A stretch of 64,000 nt of DNA, from the NCBI RefSeq assembly GCF_018130145.1, contig NZ_JAFCMB010000007.1, forward strand, positions 186,001 through 250,000, written 5' to 3'. The translations under genes were made by a program, and so were the position numbers. Source of the stretch: Bradyrhizobium sp. AUGA SZCCT0176 (lineage in GTDB: Bacteria; Pseudomonadota; Alphaproteobacteria; Rhizobiales; Xanthobacteraceae). Below the pieces are notes generated by a model, which was given only the letters and a program-made list of their open reading frames with translations, made no database searches and was not told where the DNA came from. The first letter of the stretch is position 1; every line of letters starts with the position of its first letter. This document shows, in pieces, positions 38,216 through 47,094 of this stretch.

Positions 38216-38434
38216 ATGGCCAACAAAGCAACTGTCAGGAACGCGTATGGCGTGCCGGCCATGTTCGCCGGATCAAAAACGGGCAGCGATGACGCTGCTT
38301 TCGTTTTTGTCAGGGTTGGAAATGAGGAGCGCCGCATGCGATGGGCCGAATGGGATGCGCTCCCGGCGTGGACCGGGCCTCGTCCCTCCTGGGGACCAAA
38401 GTTTGGCACCCCATCGACACTCGACCAGCCATAA
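38216..38434 (+). CDS. Hypothetical small protein, 72 aa
   Basis: The ATG at 38216 is preceded by GGAAGGTCGCA, a good ribosome site. The 72-aa product (MANKATVRNAYGVPAMFAGS, then DDAAFVFVRVGNEERRMRW) is basic to neutral, without a membrane segment, and unrecognised. A longer frame from 38096 was rejected because its extra part is low-quality sequence. It precedes the mannose module. Confidence 0.55.
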   Translation: MANKATVRNAYGVPAMFAGSKTGSDDAAFVFVRVGNEERRMRWAEWDALPAWTGPRPSWGPKFGTPSTLDQP

Positions 38435-38718
38435 CGGTCCCGGTTCCCCTGTTAGACCGATTGGCAGCGTCTTTCGGCCATCGATGCTGCGCTTCCGGGG
38501 AAATGGAGGCGACCGCTTCCGCTTGAGGGCAAGGAGAGTAAACAGGCCGCGACAGGTTGTAATCGCGTGGTGGAGTAGCCACCTAAGGAACACTCGGCGT
38601 CCGATCCGCTTTAAGCACCCGTGCGGGTACGCCACGCCTTAGCCACGCCAAATCCTAACAACGATCGCGGCCAACGGCACGTCGCCCTGACGTGCGCGTC
38701 ATGGGTCAGGGACATCCT

Positions 38719-39654
38719 ATGCCTACCGAACATGCCGCCGTGCGGGTCGTCCACAAGCCCTGGGGGGCCCGTGATCTGCACCCCTGGAGCAATATTGACG
38801 GCTCTGGTGACGCCATCGGCGAGCTGTGGTTCGAGCGGGCCGACAAGGATGCGCCTATCCCGGCCTTGCTCCTCAAGCTGCTATTCACCAGCGAACCCTT
38901 GTCGATCCAGGTACATCCGGACGACACCTACGCACGCGCGATCGGGATGCCGAACGGCAAGAGCGAAGCGTGGTATATCCTTTCGGCTGAGCCCGACACG
39001 CAGATCGGCGCTGGATTAAAGCACCAGGTAACACCACAGCAATTGCGGGCGTCCATCCGGGACGGGTCGATCGCCGAACTGATGCACTGGCGAGCGGTTG
39101 CGAAAGACGACGTCATCTACATCCCGGCCGGCACCATCCACGCCATCGGCGCCGGTATTGTGCTGGCCGAAATTCAGCAGCGCAGTGACGCGACATTCCG
39201 CCTGTTCGACTATGGCCGGCAACGCGAATTGCACGAAGACGACGGGGTCGCGGTCGCTCACCCATGGCCGCTTCGAACGCCCTGCAATCCGACGCGCCTT
39301 TCCGCGGACCGAACGGTCCTCGTCTCCAGCCGGCATTTCGTTCTCGAGCGCGTTGAGCTGCCCGAGGGTTCAAGCTGGGCGCTGCTTGCCGAACCGGAGA
39401 CCTGGATTCTTGTTCTCAACGGTCACGCCGCCATTGGACTGGTCGCGGCCTCGATCGGGGAGGCCATCTTCGTTGCCGGCGGTCGCACCAGCATCGAGGT
39501 CGGCAGCCATGGATTGAGTGCTTTGATCGCGTATCCGGCGAGCCGTCCGATCGATTCCCTGTTGCAAAGGCTTGGTGAAACACCGGGCAACGCTGCCAAT
39601 CCGGCTGCTCCTGCTGTTCCGCAGTTTGAAGGCGCCAAGGAGGCGCGAACATGA
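38719..39654 (+). CDS. manA: Class I mannose-6-phosphate isomerase
   Basis: The 311-aa cupin enzyme interconverts mannose 6-phosphate and fructose 6-phosphate. Zinc and active-site motifs are SIQVHPDDTYAR (Q64, H66), KSEAWYILSA (E83) and PAGTIHAIGAG. Length matches the short bacterial class I type. Candidate starts are GTG 38692, ATG 38701 and ATG 38719; the last is taken because CAGGGAC lies upstream. It overlaps the glycosyltransferase gene by 4 bp, so the two are coupled and it probably feeds or drains a mannose-containing glycan pathway with them. Confidence 0.88.
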   Translation: MPTEHAAVRVVHKPWGARDLHPWSNIDGSGDAIGELWFERADKDAPIPALLLKLLFTSEPLSIQVHPDDTYARAIGMPNGKSEAWYILSAEPDTQIGAGLKHQVTPQQLRASIRDGSIAELMHWRAVAKDDVIYIPAGTIHAIGAGIVLAEIQQRSDATFRLFDYGRQRELHEDDGVAVAHPWPLRTPCNPTRLSADRTVLVSSRHFVLERVELPEGSSWALLAEPETWILVLNGHAAIGLVAASIGEAIFVAGGRTSIEVGSHGLSALIAYPASRPIDSLLQRLGETPGNAANPAAPAVPQFEGAKEART

Positions 39655-41933
39655 CGCCGCTTCGCCGCATCGCCGTCATCGGCAATTCGCTGCCCCGCCG
39701 CTGCGGTATCGCCACCTTCACGACCGATCTGGAACGCGCGCTTTCCAGTTCACGGCCGGATCTGGAGGTCAGCATTGTCGCAATGAACGACCACGGACAA
39801 GCTTACGACTATCCCGCTTCGGTTGCCTTGCAGATCAAGGATGACACCATTGAAGACTATGTGCGTGCCGCGGCCTTCCTGAACGCCGGCCGGTTCGACG
39901 TCGTCTGCCTGCAACATGAATTCGGAATCTTCGGTGGCGAAGCCGGCGGGCACATCCTCGAGCTGCTTTCACGCCTCAGCATGCCCGTCATCACCACGCT
40001 GCACACGGTGCTGGCCAAGCCGACCGCCGCCCAGCGTGCGGTCATGGAGCGCATCGTCGATGCTTCTTCGAAGATCATTGTGATGGCCAACAAGGGCCGC
40101 GAGATGCTGCGCAGCGTTTATCGCGTACCGGACAACAAGATCGAGGTGATCGCGCACGGCATTCCCGATTTTCCGTTTGTCGAGCCCGACGCGGCAAAGG
40201 CCAAACTCGGATTCAGCGACCGCTCCGTCATTCTGACGTTCGGCCTGCTCTCCCCCAGCAAGGGCATTGAGGTCATGATCGACGCCATGCCCTTGATCCT
40301 GGAACGTCGCGCGGACGCGGTCTATGTCGTGCTCGGCGCGACGCATCCAAATCTGGTGCGCGACCAGGGCGAAGCCTATCGCGAGAGCCTTGTGACGCGC
40401 GTGCGCGAACTTGGCGTCGAGAACCATGTCGTATTCCTCGACCAGTTCGTCGATCAGGCGACGTTGTTAGAGTTCATTTCGATGTGCGATGTCTACGTCA
40501 CACCCTATCTCAATGAAGCGCAGATGACGTCTGGGACGCTGGCCTACAGCTTCGGATTGGGCAAGCCGGTGGTGTCGACGCCGTATTGGCACGCGCTGGA
40601 GCTGCTGGATGACGGCCGTGGCGTCATCGTTCCCTTCGGCAACGCGGTCGCGATCGGCAAGGAAATTGCGCAATTGCTCACCAATGCCCCTCGTCGGCAG
40701 GCAATGCGCGAGCGTGCCTACTCGATCAGCCGATCGATGACATGGGAGCGTACGGCCGAGCGTTACATGGCCACTTTCGAACATGCGCGCCATGGGGACT
40801 GGCTCAAGGTGGTGGCGCGTACCGGGCCGGTCGCGATCGCGCACAGCCCTGCGGCGTCGGACATGCAGTTGGATCACTTTCTTTCCATGTGCGACGATAC
40901 CGGCCTGTTCCAGCATGCGGTGCATTCGGTGCCCGATCGCGCCCACGGCTATTGTGTGGATGACAATGCCCGCGCCTTGCTGCTGGCGTGCGCCCTCAAC
41001 AATCCGGGCGAAACGCGCTTGTCCGAAGTATTGACGGCCCGTTTTGCCGCCTTCGTGCAGCATGCGTGGAATCCGGACACCAAACGCTTTCGCAATTTCA
41101 TGGGCTTCAATCGAACCTGGCTCGAAGATCGCGGCTCCGAAGACAGTCACGGGCGAACCTTATGGGCGCTGGGTGAGTGCGCGCGCAGGGACGCAAGCCC
41201 GTCGCGACGCCGATGGGCCGCCGCCTTGTTTGCCGAGGCATTGCCGGCCGTCGAGGCCTTCAGTTCGCCCCGCGCACTGGCCTTCACCCTGCTGGGTCTG
41301 GACGGCTATTGCGCCGTTGCTCGCGATGATGCGCACGCCCGGGAAATCCGGCGCGTTCTCGCCGACAGGTTGATGTCGGGGCTCGCGTCGGTCGAAACGC
41401 CGGACTGGTCGTGGTTCGAGGAAGGCCTGGCGTATGACAATGCGCGCCTGCCGCAAGCCTTGATGCTGACAGGCATGGCCACGCAAACACCCGATTACCT
41501 CGCTGCCGGATTGCGGTCCCTGCGTTGGCTGATGACACAACAAACGACCTCGATGGGACATTTCCGCCCCGTCGGCACCGCCGGCTTCGGTGAACTGCGC
41601 CAGGCGCCGCGCGCGTTCGACCAGCAGCCGGTAGAGGCAGCGGCGACGATCGCGGCCTGCCTGACCGCCTGGCGCGCGGAGGGTGACGCCGAATGGAAGG
41701 CGATCGCAAACAACGTTTTCGCCTGGTTTCTCGGCCGCAACGATTTATCGATCGCGCTGGTCGATCCCGAGACCGGCAGTTGCCGGGATGGCTTGCATCC
41801 CGACCGCGCCAACGAAAACCGCGGCGGCGAGTCGGTCGTGTCCTATCTGCTCGGTCTTGCCGATATTCGTCAGCTTGCGCGCGTCAATGTCAGCGTGACA
41901 CCCCCCGTGGCGCTTCGCGCCATCGGCGCCTGA
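39651..41933 (+). CDS. Two-domain protein: GT4-like glycosyltransferase plus C-terminal helical domain
   Basis: The 760-aa protein has an N-terminal GT-B glycosyltransferase (about 1-385): PRRCGIATFTTDLERAL opening, FGLLSPSKGIEVMIDAM and the donor-binding EAQMTSGTLAYSFGLGKPVV. The C-terminal ~375 residues (with GYCVDDNARALLLACALNN, LEDRGSEDSHGRTLWALGEC and DRANENRGGESVVSYLL) read as an alpha/alpha-barrel-like repeat, as in some glycan-active proteins. No membrane segment or signal. Donor and acceptor are unknown; context with a mannose-6-P isomerase and a GH130 suggests mannose-containing glycans. It overlaps both reading frames' neighbours: 4 bp with manA, and GH130 starts 32 bp later. Confidence 0.85.
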   Translation: MTPLRRIAVIGNSLPRRCGIATFTTDLERALSSSRPDLEVSIVAMNDHGQAYDYPASVALQIKDDTIEDYVRAAAFLNAGRFDVVCLQHEFGIFGGEAGGHILELLSRLSMPVITTLHTVLAKPTAAQRAVMERIVDASSKIIVMANKGREMLRSVYRVPDNKIEVIAHGIPDFPFVEPDAAKAKLGFSDRSVILTFGLLSPSKGIEVMIDAMPLILERRADAVYVVLGATHPNLVRDQGEAYRESLVTRVRELGVENHVVFLDQFVDQATLLEFISMCDVYVTPYLNEAQMTSGTLAYSFGLGKPVVSTPYWHALELLDDGRGVIVPFGNAVAIGKEIAQLLTNAPRRQAMRERAYSISRSMTWERTAERYMATFEHARHGDWLKVVARTGPVAIAHSPAASDMQLDHFLSMCDDTGLFQHAVHSVPDRAHGYCVDDNARALLLACALNNPGETRLSEVLTARFAAFVQHAWNPDTKRFRNFMGFNRTWLEDRGSEDSHGRTLWALGECARRDASPSRRRWAAALFAEALPAVEAFSSPRALAFTLLGLDGYCAVARDDAHAREIRRVLADRLMSGLASVETPDWSWFEEGLAYDNARLPQALMLTGMATQTPDYLAAGLRSLRWLMTQQTTSMGHFRPVGTAGFGELRQAPRAFDQQPVEAAATIAACLTAWRAEGDAEWKAIANNVFAWFLGRNDLSIALVDPETGSCRDGLHPDRANENRGGESVVSYLLGLADIRQLARVNVSVTPPVALRAIGA

Positions 41934-41964
41934 GTCCAGTTTCCTCCAACTAACCGAGGACATC

Positions 41965-43260
41965 TTGTTGCAAGCCACTTTCCTGCATCGGCAAGCACTC
42001 TATCTGCGCCCCGACCCCACGCGCGTGATCGTACGCCCGTTCAAGCCGACGACTGAACCGCGCGACCTCAACCCGACCGACAAGACCCGCGCCAACCACA
42101 TCGTCGAGCGCGTGCTCGCACTCGATCCGCAAGTCACAGCCAGCCTGTTGGCCGACGTGCTGGAGAACTTCCAAGGCCGGCATCGCAACCTGCTGCAGGA
42201 ATTCGAGTTCCGCGCCGACGAGATGGAACAGGCGCTGGCGGCTCACGGCGCTTTTTCCAGCGTCCAGCGCCAGTTGATCGGTGCTTATTTCCTGAACGAG
42301 TACTCGTTCGAGGCCTCTGCGCTGTTCAATCCCAGCATCGTACCGCATCCCGACCAGTCTGGAGCGCCGAAAGGCGGCCTCCGCTTCGTGCTTAGTCTCC
42401 GGGCCGTTGGCGAAGGCCACGTGTCTTCGCTGACATTTCGCACCGGCACCATTGCCGCCGACGGCAGCCTGGCCGTCGATCCGACCGCGCGGCTGGCCTC
42501 CAGTCCCCGGGTCGGACGTCGCGTATCCGGACCATCAGGCGAAGCGGTTGAGATCACCTTCAAGGAGGAACAGGATATCAGCGAACGCGTGATATTTCCG
42601 GTTACCGCATCCCAATCCCAGGGCATCGAAGACGCCCGTTTCGTCGAATTCAGCGATGGTGACCACAAGACTTACTACGCCACCTTCACCGCCTATACCG
42701 GCAGAGCGATACGATCGGAGTTGATCGAGACCAGCGACTTCCTGTCATTTCGAATGTCGCCGCTGCAGGGGACCGCGGCCCACAACAAGGGCATGGCCCT
42801 GTTCCCGCGCAGGATCGACGGCAAGTACGCCATGATCGCGCGTCAGGATAATGAGAACCTCTATCTGATCTATTCGGATGACCTGCATCAGTGGGACGGC
42901 GGTCAGGCGATCCTGAAACCACAATTCCCCTGGGAGTTCGTGCAGATCGGAAACTGCGGGTCACCGATCGAGCTGGATGAAGGCTGGCTGCTGCTCACGC
43001 ACGGCGTCGGTCCGGTCCGGAAATATTCGATCGGCGCGGCGCTGCTCGACAAGAAAGACCCGTCCAGGGTGCTGGCGCGTTCGGTCGAGCCGTTGCTGCA
43101 TCCCGAACAGTCAGAACGCGAAGGCTATGTTCCCAACGTGGTCTATACCTGCGGCGCGATGCGGCACAATGACCAGATCATTTTGCCCTACGCCATATCC
43201 GACACCTACTCCAACTTTGCGACCATCAAGATCGCAGCCCTGCTGCAAGCAATGTCCTGA
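41965..43260 (+). CDS. Glycoside hydrolase family 130 protein (mannosyl phosphorylase-like)
   Basis: The 431-aa protein shows GH130 marks: GIEDARFVEFSDGDHKTYYA (the family's ED-R motif with the catalytic Asp), HNKGMALFPRRIDGKYAMIA and QIGNCGSPIELDEGWLLLTH. GH130 enzymes are mainly inverting phosphorylases or hydrolases of beta-mannosides. The first ~95 residues are an extra helical part. The start is a TTG (41965) with CGAGGAC upstream; a second TTG follows directly. No signal peptide, so cytoplasmic. It is the third gene of the mannose module, and could recycle what the glycosyltransferase makes. Confidence 0.88.
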   Translation: MLQATFLHRQALYLRPDPTRVIVRPFKPTTEPRDLNPTDKTRANHIVERVLALDPQVTASLLADVLENFQGRHRNLLQEFEFRADEMEQALAAHGAFSSVQRQLIGAYFLNEYSFEASALFNPSIVPHPDQSGAPKGGLRFVLSLRAVGEGHVSSLTFRTGTIAADGSLAVDPTARLASSPRVGRRVSGPSGEAVEITFKEEQDISERVIFPVTASQSQGIEDARFVEFSDGDHKTYYATFTAYTGRAIRSELIETSDFLSFRMSPLQGTAAHNKGMALFPRRIDGKYAMIARQDNENLYLIYSDDLHQWDGGQAILKPQFPWEFVQIGNCGSPIELDEGWLLLTHGVGPVRKYSIGAALLDKKDPSRVLARSVEPLLHPEQSEREGYVPNVVYTCGAMRHNDQIILPYAISDTYSNFATIKIAALLQAMS

Positions 43261-43293
43261 TGGTGCGGAGAAGCTATTCGCACGGGTAGCCTG

Positions 43294-43437
43294 CTTCGAC
43301 GTCCGCTTTACCGCTGCCTCGAGACTTCCGCCGAGCCTAGCTCGGTCTGGATTTCATGCGGCGCCCAGCCGTACAGCCCGATCACGTCGAAGGCGGTCTG
43401 GATCCGGCCGTCGGGATTGGCCAAGCGCTCGCGGCAG
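43294..43437 (-). pseudogene. Methyltransferase 3'-end remnant
   Basis: The minus strand encodes RERLANPDGRIQTAFDVIGL then YGWAPHEIQTELGSA, matching the C-terminus of the methyltransferase gene at 47659-48501 (GERFADSDGRIRATFDVIWL, SGWAPHESQPKPLRPGSA). After a one-frame shift it continues SLEAAVKRTSK, like the intact SLEAAVKGKTK. Only ~48 codons remain. It lies directly downstream of the intact LysR stop. Nucleotide similarity is about 80% by eye. Confidence 0.8.
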
Positions 43438-43455
43438 CGAATATTGAACCGCTCC

Positions 43456-44403
43456 TCACTCCAATGGCGACGAACCGGCTCGCGCTCGCGGCACGGCGCG
43501 TTTCGGCAGGTCGCCAATGCGCGCTCTGAGGCGCGGCAGCGCGAAGTCCAGGAAGGCCCGTAATTTGACCGGCATGAAGCGGTTGGGCGGGTACACAAGG
43601 CTGACGGGCAGCGGCGGCGGCTCAAAATCCTGCAGCAGCAGCACGAGCTCGCCGGATTTGATCGATTCGGCAAGTTGGTAGGAGAACGCCGCGGCGATCC
43701 CCATACCCGCGCGCGCGGCATCGCAGGTTGCTTCAAGGTTGTTCAAGACGAGGCGCGACCGCACCGGCACCACATATTCGGTCTGGTCCCGTTTGAACGT
43801 CCATGTGGTTGATGAGTGGAACGGCAGGAAGCTGATGCAGTCGTGTGTGGACAGGTCTTCAGGGGATTTGGGCGTCCCCCGCGATTTCAGATACGCCGGA
43901 CTCGCGCACAACACGCGGCGGATTTCTCCAATCCGGATCGCGATCAGGCTGCTGTCGGTGAGGATCCCGATCCGAAGCGCGACATCGACATGGTCCTCGA
44001 CAAGATTGACCGGCCGGTCCTGCAAATCGAGTTGAATGTCCACCTCCGGAAAGACAGCCACGAACTCCGCCATCACCGGCACCAGATGTAGCCGGCCAAA
44101 CGCAAACGGCGACGACACAATCAAATCTCCGCGCGGCGTCGTGTACTCGCCGGACGCCGTGCGTTCGGCTTCGGCCACGTCGGCGAGGATTCGTTTCGAG
44201 GCGGCGATGTAGGAGCGGCCCGCATCCGTCGGCACGAGCGCACGGCTTGAGCGGTTGAACAGCTTGGTCTGCAGGTGCGCTTCGAGCTCGGAGACTTTCC
44301 GGCTGACCGTTGCGAGCGGCGTTTTCTGCCGACGCGCCGCAGCCGACAGGCTGCCGGCCTCGGCAACCGCCAGCACCAGCGACATGGCTTCGAAGCGGTC
44401 CAT
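43456..44403 (-). CDS. LysR-family transcriptional regulator
   Basis: The 315-aa protein has an N-terminal winged helix-turn-helix (DRFEAMSLVLAVAEAGSLSA, AARRQKTPLATVSRKVSELE) and a periplasmic-binding-like effector domain (residues ~90-290). It belongs to the subgroup with a conserved C-terminal PPNRFMPVKLRAFLDF. It is divergent from the SDR gene and presumably controls the SDR-DUF417-AhpD-like operon in response to an unknown effector. The effector-binding residues cannot be assigned. Confidence 0.94.
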   Translation of the reverse strand: MDRFEAMSLVLAVAEAGSLSAAARRQKTPLATVSRKVSELEAHLQTKLFNRSSRALVPTDAGRSYIAASKRILADVAEAERTASGEYTTPRGDLIVSSPFAFGRLHLVPVMAEFVAVFPEVDIQLDLQDRPVNLVEDHVDVALRIGILTDSSLIAIRIGEIRRVLCASPAYLKSRGTPKSPEDLSTHDCISFLPFHSSTTWTFKRDQTEYVVPVRSRLVLNNLEATCDAARAGMGIAAAFSYQLAESIKSGELVLLLQDFEPPPLPVSLVYPPNRFMPVKLRAFLDFALPRLRARIGDLPKRAVPRARAGSSPLE

Positions 44404-44414
44404 TGGATGTTTCC

Positions 44415-44472
44415 ATCTGGTGGAAGGGTCTTTCCCGATTTTACCAGATACCCATCGTTTTCGGAAGGGTCT
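44415..44472. promoter_or_regulatory. LysR-type operator candidate
   Basis: A perfect inverted repeat ATCTGGT (44415-44421)/ACCAGAT (44443-44449) and a 10-bp direct repeat GGAAGGGTCT (44422-44431 and 44463-44472, 41 bp apart, about four helical turns) lie in the 123-bp gap between the LysR and SDR genes. These fit recognition and activation sites of a LysR regulator. Confidence 0.5.
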
Positions 44473-44526
44473 AGTTACGAACGCACAGCAACGGCTGGCC
44501 CCAACCCCGAATTCCAGGAGACCGAC

Positions 44527-45348
44527 ATGACCTCGATCCAGACCAAAGGCATCGCCCTGATCACCGGCGCATCAACCGGCATCGGCGCAATCTACGCCGA
44601 CCGGCTGGCGAAGCGCGGCCATGACCTCATTCTGGTCGCCCGCAACAAGGATCGGCTCGCCTCCCTGGCGCGCCGGATCGCGGGCGACACCGGCCGCAAG
44701 GTCGAGACGGTCGAAGCCGATCTCACCGTCGCTGCGGATCTCCGGCGCGTCGGGGACATCCTGCGGACCAACGCCGGCATCTCCATGCTGGTCAACAATG
44801 CGGGCGTGGGCGCCACCGGGCCCCTGGTCTCCTCCGACGTCGACAAGATGGACGACATGATCAGCCTGAACGTCACAGCGCTGACGCGCCTGACCTATGC
44901 AGCGGTCCCCGGATTTGTTGCCCGCGGCCACGGCACGATCATCAACATTTCGTCGATCGTCGCGATCGCGCCGGAGGTGCTGAACGGTGTCTATGGCGGC
45001 ACGAAAGCGTTCGTGCTCGCGTTCAACCACTCGCTGGTTCACGAACTCGCGGGCAAGGGCGTGCGCGTGCAGGCAGTGCTGCCGGGCGCCACGGCCACCG
45101 AATTCTGGGACGTCGCCGGCATGCCGGTTCATCATTTGCCGCAGCAGATGGTGATGTCGGCCAACGACCTAGTCGACGCTGCCCTTGCGGGCCTCGACCT
45201 TGGCGAGACCGTGACCATCCCGTCGCTGCCCAACCAGGCGGAATGGGATCGTTATGAGGCGGCACGCCGCGCAATGTCGGACAAGATTTCGAGCGCCATC
45301 CCGGCCCCCCGCTACAACTTGCGCAACCACGAGCGCGTCAGCGCCTAG
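44527..45348 (+). CDS. Short-chain dehydrogenase/reductase
   Basis: A 273-aa Rossmann-fold oxidoreductase. The cofactor motif is TGASTGIG (13-20), then NNAGVG (90-95), S142 and the catalytic Y156-x-x-x-K160 (YGGTK). The basic R39 after the second strand suggests NADP(H). Substrate unknown. The ATG at 44527 follows AGGAGACCGAC; the longer frame from 44275 lies inside the LysR promoter and was rejected. First gene of the operon facing LysR; 64 bp before the DUF417 gene. Confidence 0.93.
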   Translation: MTSIQTKGIALITGASTGIGAIYADRLAKRGHDLILVARNKDRLASLARRIAGDTGRKVETVEADLTVAADLRRVGDILRTNAGISMLVNNAGVGATGPLVSSDVDKMDDMISLNVTALTRLTYAAVPGFVARGHGTIINISSIVAIAPEVLNGVYGGTKAFVLAFNHSLVHELAGKGVRVQAVLPGATATEFWDVAGMPVHHLPQQMVMSANDLVDAALAGLDLGETVTIPSLPNQAEWDRYEAARRAMSDKISSAIPAPRYNLRNHERVSA

Positions 45349-45412
45349 GCGACGGGCAACAAGTCCAGCCGAACATCGAATTGAAACCATCACCCTGAAA
45401 ACGGAGTTCACC

Positions 45413-45946
45413 ATGTCGTACATTACAACTCAGCTTCCGACCCCCGCCCTGGCATCGCGCACCGCCTCCAACTGGCGCGATCACGCCGAACGCGTGCTCG
45501 CCTACGCCGAGCCGGTCAGCCGCGCCGGCCTCTACGTCTCGCTCGCGGTCATCTACGCCTGGTTCGGCGGGATGAAGTTTACCGAATACGAGGCCAACGG
45601 GCTGGTGCCGCTGGTGGAGAACAGTCCGCTCGTCGGCTGGTTCTATGCGCTGCTTTCGGTCCGCGGCTTCTCCACCTTCCTCGGCTTTGTCGAACTCAGC
45701 ATCGGCCTGCTGATCGCCCTCAGATTGGCGAGCCCGATCTTTTCCGCGGCCGGCGGCGTTCTCTCGGCCGGGCTCTTCGTCACGACCCTCAGCTTCATGA
45801 TCTCGACGCCTGATGTCGTCGTGCCGGAGCTCGGCTTCCCCGCGATCTCGGTCGCGCCGGGTCAGTTCCTCCTGAAAGACGTCGGCCTGTTCGCCGCCTC
45901 CTTCTGGGTGTTCGTCGACTCGCTGAAGACCGCGGTTCGCAAGTGA
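45413..45946 (+). CDS. DUF417 (YkgB/RclC-like) membrane protein
   Basis: The 177-aa protein has four hydrophobic helices (for example GLYVSLAVIYAWFGGMKFTE and GFVELSIGLLIALRLASPIF) and the DUF417 family motif GGMKFTEYEANGL. The E. coli relative RclC (YkgB) takes part in reactive-chlorine resistance, so a redox-stress role is plausible but inferred. The ATG at 45413 follows ACGGAGTTCACC. Second gene of the LysR-linked operon. Confidence 0.9.
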   Translation: MSYITTQLPTPALASRTASNWRDHAERVLAYAEPVSRAGLYVSLAVIYAWFGGMKFTEYEANGLVPLVENSPLVGWFYALLSVRGFSTFLGFVELSIGLLIALRLASPIFSAAGGVLSAGLFVTTLSFMISTPDVVVPELGFPAISVAPGQFLLKDVGLFAASFWVFVDSLKTAVRK

Positions 45947-45977
45947 TCAACCTTTCCAAACAAGATGGAGCACGAAC

Positions 45978-46445
45978 ATGAGCAAGCGATTGGACTACAA
46001 CCAGGTTGCACCGGCAGGCGTGAAAGCGCTGGGCGGCGTCTACGGCTACGTCATGCAGAGCGGTCTTTCGCCCGTGCTGGTCGACCTGGTCTACTTACGG
46101 ATTTCCCAGATCAACAACTGCGCCTACTGCCTCGACATGCACACGCGCGACCTGCTCAAGAAGGGGCAGAAGATCGAGAAGCTCGCGCTGCTGCAGGCAT
46201 GGGCGGAAGCCGGCAGTCTGTTCGATGCGCGCGAACGCGCCGCCCTGGCATGGGCCGAGACGGTGACGCGCGTTGCCGATACCGGCGTGCCGGATCAGGC
46301 GTATCAGGCCGCCCGCGCCGTGTTCGAGGAGCGCGAGCTCGTCGACCTCACGATCGCGATCGGCCTGATGAACGCCTACAACCGCCTGGCCATCAGTTTT
46401 CGCAACACGCCGCAGGCCGCGATCGAGAATTTGAAGGCGGCATAG
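45978..46445 (+). CDS. Carboxymuconolactone decarboxylase/AhpD-like protein
   Basis: A 155-aa alpha-helical protein of the CMD/AhpD family. The redox motif is NNCAYCLDMH (C48-x-x-C51-x3-H55), as in AhpD peroxidase partners and alkylhydroperoxidases. It probably reduces peroxides or serves as a thiol carrier; true carboxymuconolactone decarboxylation is less likely. GGAG lies about 10 bp before the ATG. Third gene of the LysR-linked operon. Confidence 0.93.
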   Translation: MSKRLDYNQVAPAGVKALGGVYGYVMQSGLSPVLVDLVYLRISQINNCAYCLDMHTRDLLKKGQKIEKLALLQAWAEAGSLFDARERAALAWAETVTRVADTGVPDQAYQAARAVFEERELVDLTIAIGLMNAYNRLAISFRNTPQAAIENLKAA

Positions 46446-46544
46446 TCCGGGCCTCGCGCGGCGTGACAACCGCTCGTGCAAAGCCAGGCCAACGTCTCCC
46501 GATGGGATCGGGCATCTGCGAACAAGTCAGGAAAGGACCAGCAC

Positions 46545-46621
46545 ATGAGCGCCATCGTCAGAGCCGCCGCCGGTGGCGCTACCGGCCGCCAGTTTCCTTC
46601 GCCAGTTCGGTCAGCTTCGTA
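46545..46621 (+). other. Possible truncated fourth operon gene
   Basis: An ATG at 46545 preceded by AGGAAAGGACCAGCAC, a strong ribosome site, starts a 25-codon frame (MSAIVRAAAGGATGRQ...) that runs into the 3' end of the opposing MarR gene and stops at 46619-46621. The good start and the abrupt end suggest that a fourth gene was cut off here. Confidence 0.4.
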
Positions 46622-47046
46622 GCGACGTCGTGAAGTATCCCCTGGAATGTCTTCAGATCGCGTTCGGACCGGTTGCCGAACAGCAGTTTGGCGAACTCGG
46701 TCGTCTCCGATTGCAGTCTTGCGAAGGATTTTTGCCCTTTCGCCGTCAGAACAATGACGGCAGCACGCCGATCCGTCGGGTGTGCCGTGCGACGGACAAA
46801 ACCGGTCTCCTCCAGCGCATCGATGAGCGTGGTTACGTTACGCGGCGTGACCTTCAATTCCGCGGCCAGTTCCGCCTGCGTCATACGCTCGGCCCCACCC
46901 AGCACCCACAACACTTGCGCCCTTGTCTGCGTCAGGCCGCGCTCGGCCAAGCCACGCTGCATATCCGCCGACATCAGCGTTGTGACCAGGAATAGCTGCG
47001 ACAGCACGTCGCTGCAAAGTGATGTATTATCTACATTGTGTATCAT
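46579..47046 (-). CDS. MarR-family transcriptional regulator
   Basis: The 155-aa protein has the MarR winged helix: AERMTQAELAAELKVTPRNV (recognition part), TTLIDALEETGFVRRTAHPT and the wing DRRAAVIVLTAKG. It probably represses itself and the divergent SnoaL gene; the effector is unknown. The ATG at 47046 is chosen since the much longer frame to 47529 overlaps the SnoaL gene on the other strand. Confidence 0.93.
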   Translation of the reverse strand: MIHNVDNTSLCSDVLSQLFLVTTLMSADMQRGLAERGLTQTRAQVLWVLGGAERMTQAELAAELKVTPRNVTTLIDALEETGFVRRTAHPTDRRAAVIVLTAKGQKSFARLQSETTEFAKLLFGNRSERDLKTFQGILHDVATKLTELAKETGGR

Positions 47047-47055
47047 ATTCACGAT
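47035..47055. promoter_or_regulatory. MarR operator candidate
   Basis: ATTGTGTATCATATTCACGAT carries arms ATTGTG/CACGAT (one mismatch) around a central TATCATATT. It covers the marR start codon region and is 40 bp before the SnoaL start, a position fit for autorepression and divergent control. Confidence 0.45.
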
Positions 47056-47094
47056 GTGCTTTATACCAATTCGATTGTCAATTGGAGTCCCGTC

